From positions 372,001-436,000 of the forward strand of contig NZ_JANHAX010000001.1 in NCBI RefSeq assembly GCF_030848945.1: a stretch of 64,000 bases of DNA, given 5' to 3'. Position 1 is the stretch's first letter; each line of letters starts with the position of its first letter. The position numbers and the translations under genes were made by a program. Below the pieces are notes generated by a model that ran no database searches, was not told the DNA's origin, and saw only the letters and a program-made list of their open reading frames with translations. Of the stretch, positions 54,822-63,586 are shown piece after piece. The DNA comes from Marimonas arenosa. Lineage in GTDB: Bacteria; Pseudomonadota; Alphaproteobacteria; Rhodobacterales; Rhodobacteraceae.

Positions 54822-55651
54822 CCCGTTTGCTTTCCCTCGCTCATCTGACGGCCATCGACCTGTCGCCGCCCGACCTGATCCACGAGGCTGCAAGAGCGGG
54901 CTTCGACGCGGCGGGGTTGCGTCTGATCCGAGTGACCGACACCAGCCCCGGCTATCCCCTGATGCGAAATCCGAAGCTGATGAAGGAAACCAAGGCCGCA
55001 ATTCGGGAAACCGGGCTCCTCGTCCACGACATCGAGTTCGTCAAGATCGAACCGAACACCGACATTGACGCCCTCCTACCTTTCCTCGACGCCGGGGCCG
55101 AACTCGGTGCCCGAGAGGTCATCACCGCCCCATACGACCCCGACTTGTCACGATTGGCTGACCGGCTGGCCGCTTTGGACGAAAGGGCGAGAGATCGCGG
55201 TCTTGGTGTATCGCTGGAGTTCTTCCCCTGGACGGTCGTCCCTGACCTTGAGGCAGCATTGTCGGTGGTGACCGAGGCCGGACCGAATATCGGCATTCTG
55301 GTTGATTCTCTCCACTTCGACCGATCCTCCAGTTCACACCGGCTACTTGCTGACCTCCCGAGAGATCGGCTGCGCTTCGCCCACCTTTGCGACGCCCCTG
55401 TCTCCCCGCCATACTCGTCCGAGGACTTGCTCTTTGCAGGTCGTGACGAGCGCCTTCCCCCGGGGGAGGGCCAGATCGACCTCGTTTCATTCCTGAGTTT
55501 ACTCCCGCGTGACCTTCCTCTGGGCTTGGAAGTGCCGATGACCAGGCGCACCAAAGAGGAAGGGAACCGGGCCGTTATCCAAGCCGCGTTTGCTGGTGCG
55601 AAGCACGTTCTTTCCGACTTGTCCGAAAAAGCTCACGATCTTCGTGAATGA
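54818..55651 (+). CDS. Xylose-isomerase-like TIM-barrel protein
   Basis: The 277-residue protein has the sugar-phosphate isomerase/epimerase barrel, related to the N-terminal half of QuiC. The ligand set reads Glu (SLEFFPW), Asp (LVDSLHF), His (FAHLCDAP), Glu (GLEVPM), so His takes the place of the Gln of QuiC. It might isomerise or dehydrate an intermediate made by the flavoprotein. The start overlaps the flavoprotein stop (ATGA), making a two-gene operon. Confidence 0.82.
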   Translation: MTRLLSLAHLTAIDLSPPDLIHEAARAGFDAAGLRLIRVTDTSPGYPLMRNPKLMKETKAAIRETGLLVHDIEFVKIEPNTDIDALLPFLDAGAELGAREVITAPYDPDLSRLADRLAALDERARDRGLGVSLEFFPWTVVPDLEAALSVVTEAGPNIGILVDSLHFDRSSSSHRLLADLPRDRLRFAHLCDAPVSPPYSSEDLLFAGRDERLPPGEGQIDLVSFLSLLPRDLPLGLEVPMTRRTKEEGNRAVIQAAFAGAKHVLSDLSEKAHDLRE

Positions 55652-55878
55652 ATGAGATCATGAGAATAACCCCTTGCTTCATTGGGATCTTCGCGGTTTC
55701 CTGGAGCCCCCCCTACGGAACCCAATCTTTCCTAAAGCGGACTTCCGCTAAATGACGGGAAAGTCCCGCTTTTCTGACCTTAATGCCAAACGCGGCGAAC
55801 GTCCGGTTCTTGCTGGTGCCTGAAGTGAAGGCATGATCGCGGCTTTATGTGTCAGGTTTTCTGACGTAATATGTCGGC
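55652..55878. other. End of the catabolic island with imperfect inverted repeat
   Basis: Between the TIM-barrel gene and the terminase relic lies AAAGCGGACTTCCGC near 55734-55750 and GGGAAAGTCCCGCTTTT near 55759-55775, which pair imperfectly and resemble the repeat family seen further right. GTCAG-GTTTT-CTGAC precedes the relic. Confidence 0.45.
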
Positions 55879-55985
55879 ATGGTCGAGAGAATTGATAACA
55901 CGGCAGGATTCACCGCTGGTCAGGTATCCGCCCCTGTCTGGTCCGGCCTGACCGAAAAGCAGGAACTGTTTGCCCTCCGGGTCTC
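55879..55985 (+). pseudogene. Truncated terminase small-subunit relic
   Basis: The first 36 or so codons (MVERIDNTAGFTAGQVSAPV, then WSGLTEKQELFALRVSG) match the N-terminus of the terS-like protein at 5642, including the shared SAPVWSGLTEKQE-FALRVS. After Gly the sequence diverges at an IS fragment. The relic retains a dyad upstream like that of the intact gene. It shows a second member of the element family was once here. Confidence 0.75.
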
Positions 55986-56138
55986 TGGTGCATCGCGCCA
56001 TCGCAGACCATTGCGGATGACATGGATGATACCACTGAGAACCTTGCGGTCGTCAGACCTAGCAACGCCGCGTGGTTTCGGGAACAAATGCTTGAGGCGG
56101 TTTATGTGCTCTTGGTCGAGCCAGAATAGATGCGACAT
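55986..56138 (-). mobile_element. IS5-family transposase N-terminal fragment
   Basis: The 51 residues MSHLFWLDQEHINRLKHLFP ... IIHVIRNGLRWRDAP are the N-terminal DUF4096-like start of an IS5 (IS427-group) transposase. It stops after DAP, at the junction with the terminase relic, so the element is a remnant broken by, or inserted into, that gene. No catalytic DDE residues remain. Confidence 0.7.
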
Positions 56139-56561
56139 GGACGATCCTCCTGTCGCCCTTGAATCATGACGGCGTCGCCGATGGAAACGACCGACTGATG
56201 TTCGCTCAGTGTGGAGAACCCGTCATCCGACAAAAACCGTCAGATGACGGCAGAGAGCCCTTTCCGGAAGTGGCCCAGCCGGGGTCTTCGCAGATGCGGC
56301 ATGAGCCCGACTGAACCTGACAGCTGCATCGCAGAAGGAATATAGGTCATTCGTGACCAGCGCAGCAATATCTCTGCCCCCGAAGTCCGCTTTGCGGACG
56401 AAGCAGCCATTCGTTGCGCCTGCGCCAAGGGCGGCTTTTGGGTCGACGGTCAAAACGGTCGCCTTGGCAGGCGGCGGACGCGTGTGAGCTTTGACGCATT
56501 CTGCTTGTGGCGCAGAGCAGACGTGTCTCTGAATGGCCCGTCTTTCTGATATGGTGCCCAG
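56139..56561. other. Non-coding, IS flank and repeat-family sequence
   Basis: There is no convincing gene. At about 56376-56470 the sequence GTCCGCTTTGCGGACGAAGC contains the stem GTCCGC-TTT-GCGGAC and belongs to the recurrent intergenic family described at 57592-58278. Open frames here look like noise. Confidence 0.4.
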
Positions 56562-57260
56562 TCACAATTGCCAGATTTCGCTCGGGTCTTCCTTTGTGCG
56601 ATGATACAACCATCGGTCCATGGTACGGGCCAAAAGGGCATCGCCGCTCAGAAACAGTCGCCCTTCATCCAGTTCCCGGGAGATTGTTGTTCGGCTCAGG
56701 AGGATTGCCGACAGTGAAACCCGATCCGTTTCGACGTACAGATCAACGTCGAGGCCCGGAATGGTCGTGCAAATCTCTGTCGCCGCGCCCGGCCGGATGA
56801 GCGCCCAGTAGGTGTCGTAGGCCAGTCCGGGATCGGAAAAACGAAACTGAATGACCACCTGCCGCTTTGGCAACTCATCCGTGTGGATGAGGTTGCGCAT
56901 TTTCCACATCAAATTGGACACGTCAGTGTCAGCCAGCGCCGTCCTTGCTTCGATATTGCACTGCGCCCATGCCGCAAGGGCATCGAGCGCCGGTTCAAGA
57001 TCGATCGCGCGCTGGGTCCGGATGTAGTCCACTTGACCGGTTGCAGGGTCTTCTATTCTCTCGATCAATCCATGCCCTTCGAGTTCCTTCAGTCGCTTTG
57101 ACAGCAGCGCCGGAGAAATACTGCCAACGCTTCGTCTGATCTCGTTGAACTTGGTCGAGCCGCCCCACATCTCGGAGAGGATCGGAATGGTCCAACGCGG
57201 CTCCAAGACTTCGCAAGCGTGCGTAATCGCGCACAGAATTCCATATGGCTTGATTTTCAC
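56562..57260 (-). CDS. HxlR-family regulator with C-terminal SCP2-like domain
   Basis: The 232-residue protein has an N-terminal HxlR winged helix (ACEVLEPRWTIPILSEMWGG, FNEIRRSVGSISPALLSKRL) and a further 110-residue domain (FRFSDPGLAYDTYWALIRPG; LDVDLYVETDRVSLSAILLSRTT) like the lipid-binding SCP2 fold. A ligand-sensing role is inferred. It is divergent from the small gene at 57412. Confidence 0.82.
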   Translation of the reverse strand: MKIKPYGILCAITHACEVLEPRWTIPILSEMWGGSTKFNEIRRSVGSISPALLSKRLKELEGHGLIERIEDPATGQVDYIRTQRAIDLEPALDALAAWAQCNIEARTALADTDVSNLMWKMRNLIHTDELPKRQVVIQFRFSDPGLAYDTYWALIRPGAATEICTTIPGLDVDLYVETDRVSLSAILLSRTTISRELDEGRLFLSGDALLARTMDRWLYHRTKEDPSEIWQL

Positions 57261-57411
57261 GGGATGTCTCCTTTCCCGTCAATGCTACAGTGCCAATGCC
57301 AATGCGATCCAGTTCACAATCTGTATCAGGGACGCTTCACAACCTGCACTACCCGGCACTCCGGCGTTTGCGTCAGTGTCAGTCCAAAGCCTGATGGAGA
57401 AGGACGAACCG

Positions 57412-57591
57412 ATGCAGGACCCACATTTCATTGCTCACAAGACCTACCTGAAAGACTTGGAAGCTGCGGCAAGCTCAACCCATTTGCTCAGCCAGAGGGT
57501 TGGCAAAAACACTCCTCTGCTGAACAACAAGACAGCGGTCGTGCTCACTGTTTTCCTGGTGTGCGCCACGGTGCTTCCGTTCGCGATATGA
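57412..57591 (+). CDS. Small tail-anchored protein, 59 residues
   Basis: The frame MQDPHFIAHKTYLKDLEAAA ends with one membrane helix (TAVVLTVFLVCATVLPFAI). GAGAAGGA lies at good distance from ATG 57412; an ATG at 57394 is in frame. It faces away from the HxlR gene, so it could be its target. Function is unknown. Confidence 0.55.
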   Translation: MQDPHFIAHKTYLKDLEAAASSTHLLSQRVGKNTPLLNNKTAVVLTVFLVCATVLPFAI

Positions 57592-58278
57592 TCAGCACGC
57601 GGGTCTGTCCGCGCACCAAAGAGCGGACATAAGTACGCAGTGCAGCATCGCGTGAATTGGGCTCTTGGCCGCCGTTCGCTGCAGTCATTTCGAATGACCG
57701 CTGAGCGGACAAAGCCGCCCTCCGCATGTTTCTGCTGAATGTCCGGAGACGGCCCATACCGATGTTTTCGGTGGTGCCGCCCGCGGGTTCCGCACCGCCT
57801 TGGTAACCGATCACGGTTTGTTTTCCGGTCGCGATGCGATGCTTCATATCAAGCAAACCGACATTGTGCCTCACTATATCGCTCCAGCAGTTTGACCTTT
57901 TCCTAAGCCAGATATTCGTTTTCGCCTCGTCGACCGCTTGTCTAAAATACCTTTGTCAAAGCTGCGCGTGCAGCGAAAGTCCGGTTCTCCCGCCGTTCGT
58001 GCCGTTTGCTGCAGAGCTGTCTCCAATGACCAAGAAGGGCTCGTTCCGGACCTTCGCTGCAGACTGCACGGAGGTCTGGTAGGCGGACTTTGCTGCCGTT
58101 CGTATCGATCACACAGCCAAGGGCAGCAGCGCAACCAAAGCCACAAACACTGCAAAGGTTGCTGCCGCCTTTGGGATCTGAGCTGCCGTTCGCTGCGACC
58201 GGGTGAATCGACCGCTGTGCGGTGCAAAGCGTTTCTTGCTTCATGTGCTTATTTACCCGATCCCTCCGAGAGTCAGGC
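57592..58278. repeat. Intergenic region filled with a dispersed repeat family
   Basis: About 690 bp hold no gene but many short related segments: GCCGCCGTTCGCTGC, GCAGACTGCACGG, GCCGTTCGTATCG and CTGCCGTTCGCTGCGACCGG. The same elements recur at 56376-56470, 59825-60045, 62775-62895 and 63715-63870. They contain dyads and look like a proliferating intergenic element of this clade. Confidence 0.5.
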
Positions 58279-58512
58279 CTATTCGTAGGTCCATAGTTCC
58301 TGGTCGTATCTTTCCCATGTTCCATCTGGCCGTTCTCTACTCTCGAAATTGTAGGGGAACTGATTCCAAAGAACGACTTCGTTGGTTGGCGAGTTTAGAA
58401 GATAGGTCCGATTTGTTGTTTCCACCAAAAGGACCGCGTGATCGCCCCTTGGGTCAGCCAGCCCAGTTCCGGCAGCTTTTCTCGTTGGTCGAAAGACCCA
58501 GCCATCCTGCAC
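58279..58512 (-). CDS. C-terminal portion of a YARHG/DUF4453-like gene, out of frame with its start
   Basis: This 77-residue frame reads QDGWVFRPTRKAAGTGLADP and continues to WTYE. Its first residues join smoothly onto the end of the upstream frame if one base near 58514 is removed (PRFK then VQDGWVF). It is therefore probably the missing end of the gene at 58454-59026, and not a separate gene. Confidence 0.55.
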   Translation of the reverse strand: MQDGWVFRPTRKAAGTGLADPRGDHAVLLVETTNRTYLLNSPTNEVVLWNQFPYNFESRERPDGTWERYDQELWTYE

Positions 58513-59026
58513 TCTTGAACCTCGGCGAGTCGGGCGACCAAACAGTCACAAAGAGCCACGGATCATTGTCGGCCGTCCAATGCCCGTAGAGGACATTGTC
58601 GCCCGGCTCGATCCAGCCGACGATTGCGGATGCGGAATCCCGGCCGGAATGGAGAGACGTAACCGGCTCAAGCCAGCCGATGCAGCCGCTCTCGTATTCG
58701 TCCGCGACGGGCAGGTCGCGAAGGTTCCAACGGATCGCAATGTCCGGCAGATCCAGATTCCGTCGCTTGGTGTCGACTACGCAGCCGAGGGCACTCTCTC
58801 GTGCTCGGATGTCTTCAACCTGACGCCTTGCTTGCGCATTCAGGCTCACCTGCTCTCCTATACAACCACTGTTGTCGAACACTGACTGGCCCAATGGTGT
58901 GCGAAAACAGTAGCCGGCCCGATCCATGATCTGGTTCCTGGTGAACCATAGGTCGTCACAGACATCGGCTGATGCCGGCGTTGAAGCAGCGAGCAGCAGG
59001 GCAGATAAAAGTCGACGCATCATCAT
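58454..59026 (-). pseudogene. Secreted YARHG/DUF4453-like protein, probably frameshifted
   Basis: The 190-residue frame has a signal peptide (LLSALLLAASTPASA), then DVCDDLWFTRNQIMDRAGYCF, a YARHG-like segment that ends at QSVFDNSGC, and a region with paired Cys (SALGCVVDTK, ESGCIGW). The end (SAGWLGLSTNEKSCRNWAG) is out of keeping with the strongly protein-like downstream frame. A one-base insertion near 58514 is likely; the full protein would be about 248 residues. Sequencing error cannot be excluded. Confidence 0.65.
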
Positions 59027-59159
59027 ACATGCATGACAACAGCTTGCCGGAACGTCAATTGGGTTGAAGAGCCAGGCTACTTTCCAATTGGGAACAAGCC
59101 GGAGGTTGTTTCACGACCTAACCGGCTGGCATTATATTTTGCGACCGGTACTACGCCCG

Positions 59160-59654
59160 CTAGTCGAAATCGGACATTTCGAGCCCACCGTCGCTGTCGC
59201 CGGCGTTCCGAAGAAAACGAACGACTATAAATCCCAGGCCTATGAGGAGTACACCGACGGCAACGAAGACGATTGGAAGCAAATAAACAGACCAGAACCC
59301 ACTCACACGAACAGTCTGCGGATCGTCCGGATTATAAAGAATCTGAACCCTTGCGCCGATCGGATAATCGTACGACGAGGATGCCGCAACGGTCTTAGCA
59401 TTGCGCTTGACGCCATCTACGGCGGAGTATTCGAAAGTTGGCCGATAAGTAACCGACTCTGAACCGGTTTCGGAATCAAAGCTGCGGTCGATCTCGATGT
59501 CGACGACGGTCCCGGTTGTCGTCACTGCGACAGCAGCGAACTGCGTGGCCTGGTACAGCATGAAAACCCCGATCACCGTGAACAAAAGGCCGAAACCCGC
59601 CAGGCTGCTACCGACTATAGCGATCGTCTTTGTCTTGGAGCCCGAATTGCTCAT
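59160..59654 (-). CDS. DUF3592-type membrane protein
   Basis: The 164-residue protein has two membrane helices (IAIVGSSLAGFGLLFTVIGVFMLY near 11-34 and LLPIVFVAVGVLLIGLGFIVV near 126-148) around a beta-rich loop. The loop carries TGTVVDIE, YRPTFEYSAVDG and IGARVQILYNPDDP, the DUF3592 signature. The start is ATG 59654 (MSNSGSK). The domain is of unknown function and common in extracytoplasmic stress regions. Confidence 0.78.
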   Translation of the reverse strand: MSNSGSKTKTIAIVGSSLAGFGLLFTVIGVFMLYQATQFAAVAVTTTGTVVDIEIDRSFDSETGSESVTYRPTFEYSAVDGVKRNAKTVAASSSYDYPIGARVQILYNPDDPQTVRVSGFWSVYLLPIVFVAVGVLLIGLGFIVVRFLRNAGDSDGGLEMSDFD

Positions 59655-60136
59655 GCTGAGTCCCCCATTATGCAAAGTGAAGGAAAAGTATTGCTGGTAG
59701 ACACGGGTAATCAAGCCATGTCTTGACTTTCCTTGCTTTGCCAGACGTGTGAAATCGATAATCGGCAATTTTGCGGGTTTGGGTCAACACGACAAAACAA
59801 AATTCTGGAAAACAGGATCTAGCTTCAGGTCCGCTTCGGGCTCGATCCGGCCGTTCGCTGCGGCTGTGCGGCAGCGACCCTGCCAACCAGACCGGCATCA
59901 ACGCCGTTCACGGCCCATACCTGCCAATCACCGCCTGTCTGGTCGCTGCAGCGCAGCTTCCCCGAACCGGACGTTCACATGAAGAATCAGCATTTGCCCA
60001 GGGCGAACGACCGCAACGCGGGACGTAGCGGTCGTTCGGACCTACATGGTCGCGCGATTTTTTCGGACGTTGAAAAAGGGCGCTAGAGTGTGGTTCACTA
60101 AGTGTTATTCGACGCATTTTTCGGAAGGGGCCCGCC
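59655..60136. repeat. Intergenic region with repeat-family copy
   Basis: The segment 59903-60030 carries GCCGTTCACGGCC, GGTCGCTGCAGCGCAGCTTC and TTTGCCCAGGGC. Its counterpart at 63743-63850 has the same three blocks; the last two keep exactly the same spacing. No gene is seen. The promoter of the VWA gene should lie within the last 100 bp. Confidence 0.6.
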
Positions 60137-62683
60137 ATGCGGTGGAGATATTTTCTAGCCACTGTGATTTCAGCAGTATTCGTTTCAACTTCGTCCGTCA
60201 GGGCCAGTGAAAACGTCATGGTCGTTTTCGACGGCTCAAATTCCATGTGGGGCCAGATCGACGGAAAGGCCAAAATCGAAATTGCCCGCGAGGTGATGGA
60301 CAAACTGCTTGGTGAGTGGGTTGATGATCGAAATGTGGGCCTGATGGCCTACGGACACAGGCGTCGCGGCGACTGCGGTGACATCGAGGTTTTAGTGGCG
60401 CCGGGCCTCGGCGCGCTGCAGAGCATTCTGGACCAGGTGAACTCCATCTCGCCAACCGGGAAAACGCCATTGACGGATGCCGTCGAGCAGGCCGCGCAGG
60501 CGCTTTCCTATACCGATCAACCGGCAACGGTTGTTCTAATTTCCGATGGCCTAGAAAGCTGCGACCGTGACCCATGCGCGTTGGCGGCGGCGCTGGAGAA
60601 GAGCGGCGTTGCTTTCACCGCACATGTCGTTGGCTTCGGGCTCGGCAGCGACGATGACGTCAGTTCGCTGGCCTGTATCGCGGAAAACACCGGCGGCGAG
60701 TATATCACTGCCACCAATGCTGAAGAGCTTAGCAAAGCATTTGACGTGGTCGGCGCAGCCGTTGCCGAAGCGGCGCCGAAACCCGAGCCTGAACCCGAAC
60801 CGCAACCAGACGTGCCATCCGTGGCCGTGACCGGGCCGGAGACCGCCGTCGGCGGATCGGAGATCACGGTAACCTGGGATCCGACCATCGAAGAGGGCGA
60901 CTATATCAACATCGTCCCCGTCGGCTCGGACCCCGACGTATTCGGGCCCTATACCCGCATTGGCAATTCGACAGAGGTCAAATTGTCGGTTCTCGGCGAG
61001 CAAGGTCTCTATGAAATCCGCTATGTACACGGGACCAGCAAAAAGGTTCTTGGACAATCTGATCTCGAAATCACCAGGCCGGAAGTGGAGCTTTCGGCTG
61101 TCGATGTCGTGGAAACCGGCGCATCGTTCGAGGTCTCCTGGACACCGACAATCAATCGCAGAGACTATGTCTCGATCGTCCCCTTGGGCGCGGATGCGGG
61201 CGAGTTCGGGAATTACCTGACGGTCAGAAAAGAATCCGAAGGCGACCTGCGTGCACCGGCCGACCCGGGACTCTACGAGATCAGGTACATCCTGAATGTC
61301 GACAAACGCACCGTTGCCTCGCGTCAGATCGAGGTCAGCGATCCTCAGGTGACCTTGCAGATACCTGACGCTGCACAAACCGGCGCGTCCTTCGATGTCA
61401 GCTGGGCGGGAACCGTCAACAGCCAAGACTATATCACGATTGTCCCCCTGGGGGCCGACGAAGGGGAATTCGGTAAATACTTCGTCGTCCGTGACAAGTC
61501 CGAAGGCGAACTTAAGGCTCCGGCCGAGGCCGGGATGTACGAGGTACGCTACGTGCTTCGTGAGGGGAAAAAGACCTTGGCCAGTGAAACGATGGAGGTC
61601 ACGACACCATCGGTTAAGGTTTCCGGTCCGGCCTCGGTGATCACCGGTGCGAAGTTTGATGTGTCCTGGACCGGTACCGTCAGCCCGCAAGACTACATGG
61701 CCATTGTGCCCGCCGACTCAGATGAGGGTGAGTTTGGAAACTACATTGTTGTTCGCGACAAAGGAACCGGAACGCTCACAGCGCCGGCAGATCCGGGCCT
61801 CTACGAGTTGCGCTATATCCTTCGCGAAGGGCAAAAAACGATCGCCAGCGCGAACATCGAAGTAACAGAGCCCGAGGTGACCATCACCGCGCCTGAAACC
61901 GCTCTGGCGGGTGGCAAGTTCGAGGTTTCCTGGACCGGCGCCATCAGTCCCAATGACTATATCAATATCGTGCCCATGGGCACCGACGAAGGCGAATTCG
62001 GCAACTATTTCGTGGTTAGGTCCAACAGCAAGGGCGATTTGCAGGCCCCCGCCGACACCGGGCTCTATGAAATCCGGTATGTTCTGCGAGAGGGAACGAA
62101 AACCATTGCAACAACAATGGTTGAGATTGTCGAACCCGAAGTCTCTGTTTCCGCCCCAAGTGAAGTTCGCGCCGGCGCGGAATTGCGGGTCACTTGGACG
62201 GGTACAGTCAGCACGTCCGACTATATCAACTTCGTGTCCGCGGGGACGCCCGACGACGAATTCGGCACGTACAAACAGGTCGGGGACAAGTCGAAATACG
62301 ACATCACCGTCCCAGACGAAACCGGCCTCTACGAGGTCCGTTATGTGCTGCGGGAGGGGTCTCGTGTTCTGGCACGGGCGACGGTCGAGGTTCTGGCCAA
62401 AGACGCGCAGCTGAGCACCGGCGCAGCCATCGATGCGCCCGAATCCGCGGCGGCCGGATCGACGATTAAGGTGGGTTGGACAATCGACAACGCCAGTGCT
62501 GATCAGCGCATCACCGTGGCGCGTGGCGAGCAGGCGATTTTCACCTGGATTTCAGCGAAAAAGATCTCCGGCGACCCGCCGATGGAAATCACAATGCCAG
62601 ATGAGCCTGGAGTCTACGAGATACGAATTCTCGACCTTGCGAACAAGGAGGTCCTGGCACGCAAGGCGATCCGCTTGGAATAG
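60137..62683 (+). CDS. Secreted VWA-domain protein with about seven tandem beta-repeats
   Basis: The 848-residue precursor has a signal peptide (cleavage near SVRAS, residue 24). A von Willebrand factor A domain (25-205) follows with a MIDAS motif DGSNS (D32, S34, S36) and the later TGKTPLTDA and SDGLESC. After a Pro/Glu spacer (PKPEPEPEPQP) come about seven repeats of 85-90 residues (from about 230 to the end). The best four share DYI-IVP-G-DEGEFGNY, VR, APADPGLYEIRYVLREG. It is likely periplasmic or surface-exposed, binding protein partners through metal. Function unknown. Confidence 0.88.
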   Translation: MRWRYFLATVISAVFVSTSSVRASENVMVVFDGSNSMWGQIDGKAKIEIAREVMDKLLGEWVDDRNVGLMAYGHRRRGDCGDIEVLVAPGLGALQSILDQVNSISPTGKTPLTDAVEQAAQALSYTDQPATVVLISDGLESCDRDPCALAAALEKSGVAFTAHVVGFGLGSDDDVSSLACIAENTGGEYITATNAEELSKAFDVVGAAVAEAAPKPEPEPEPQPDVPSVAVTGPETAVGGSEITVTWDPTIEEGDYINIVPVGSDPDVFGPYTRIGNSTEVKLSVLGEQGLYEIRYVHGTSKKVLGQSDLEITRPEVELSAVDVVETGASFEVSWTPTINRRDYVSIVPLGADAGEFGNYLTVRKESEGDLRAPADPGLYEIRYILNVDKRTVASRQIEVSDPQVTLQIPDAAQTGASFDVSWAGTVNSQDYITIVPLGADEGEFGKYFVVRDKSEGELKAPAEAGMYEVRYVLREGKKTLASETMEVTTPSVKVSGPASVITGAKFDVSWTGTVSPQDYMAIVPADSDEGEFGNYIVVRDKGTGTLTAPADPGLYELRYILREGQKTIASANIEVTEPEVTITAPETALAGGKFEVSWTGAISPNDYINIVPMGTDEGEFGNYFVVRSNSKGDLQAPADTGLYEIRYVLREGTKTIATTMVEIVEPEVSVSAPSEVRAGAELRVTWTGTVSTSDYINFVSAGTPDDEFGTYKQVGDKSKYDITVPDETGLYEVRYVLREGSRVLARATVEVLAKDAQLSTGAAIDAPESAAAGSTIKVGWTIDNASADQRITVARGEQAIFTWISAKKISGDPPMEITMPDEPGVYEIRILDLANKEVLARKAIRLE

Positions 62684-63031
62684 GTCGGCCGCTCAAATCA
62701 GCCCCATGGCGCACGTGTTGTGACTACCCAACCGGTTGACCACCCTGACAGAACTAAAAGCGACTGATGATGCAGGGCTATTCAAGGCCGGGTTCGGGCT
62801 CGAAGCCGCCGTACGCTGTGACAGGTGCTGATGGCCGCTACGCGGACAAACCGCCGCGTAGAATTGACCCGCCGATCTGATAGACCGACGGGCCGGACAT
62901 ATCGAAATTGTCCGCTCACGGACACCTCTTGCTAGTCCAACAAAATGTAAACCATGTGACCGTTTTCTGGATCATCAGTGACCTTCTTGAGAAGGCCCAC
63001 TCTGCGTACCAAGCTGCCGCTACGTTGCGCG
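62684..63031. other. Intergenic region with a repeat-family copy
   Basis: About 350 bp without a gene. GGGTTCGGGCTCGAAGCCGC and GGCCGCTACGCGGACAAACC at about 62790-62850 belong to the dispersed family. The rest shows nothing recognisable. Confidence 0.4.
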
Positions 63032-63586
63032 TCACTCGGCGGTTCGCCTCAGGTGCCGCCAAGGCTTTTCTATACCCGCCGCAGCATCCAGTGCATCCAA
63101 ACGTCGAAGGCTTTCCGGTGACCAGGTTGCATCCACGTCATAGAAGACTTCCGAGGACTTGTCCTTGGGTGGCAGAATAACCCAGTCCTGTTTTGCTGAC
63201 GTAAAGATATGCACGTCAGGCGGCATCAGGTTCGGGCGATCCAGCGACCCAACGCGTATTAACCTGATACGATCTTTTAGTCCGCCCATATAGTAGTTAC
63301 TCCAAACTGCTACCCGACAATTCGGACAACGAGCTATGGTCTGCCCCTTGCCGCTTGGAGACGGGACGGTGATTTCTTTGACCTCTCCAGATGTGAGTTC
63401 CACGCGATCTGCTTCTATTAAGGCATTTACAGCAAATGCGCTTCCGCTTTGGCGCTGACACCAACTGCAATGGCAGCAGTGAACGATCATCGGTTCGGAA
63501 ATTACCTGATAACGCACGTGGCCACAGGTGCAGCCGCCTTCACATGTCTCGTATTGTTCCACTGACTCTCCCCCCGCAATTGTCAT
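63032..63586 (-). CDS. GFA-family (DUF636) zinc protein
   Basis: The 184-residue protein has the full GFA zinc pattern: CEGGCTCGHVRY, HCCHCSWCQRQSG and ARCPNCRVAVWSNY. The family is named after glutathione-dependent formaldehyde-activating enzyme, but most members have no shown activity. The start MTIAGGESVEQ (63586) is preceded by a weak purine site. A C-terminal tail of about 60 residues after the domain is unusual (DKSSEVFYDVDATWSPESLR). Confidence 0.87.
   Translation of the reverse strand: MTIAGGESVEQYETCEGGCTCGHVRYQVISEPMIVHCCHCSWCQRQSGSAFAVNALIEADRVELTSGEVKEITVPSPSGKGQTIARCPNCRVAVWSNYYMGGLKDRIRLIRVGSLDRPNLMPPDVHIFTSAKQDWVILPPKDKSSEVFYDVDATWSPESLRRLDALDAAAGIEKPWRHLRRTAE

Noticed and set aside
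56223..56641. Overlapping minus-strand frames between the IS fragment and the HxlR gene
   Set aside because: They overlap repeat-family sequence and lack any domain.
57592..58278. Possible CRISPR array because of recurring short blocks
   Set aside because: The blocks vary in sequence and spacing; there are no regular repeats and spacers and no cas genes.
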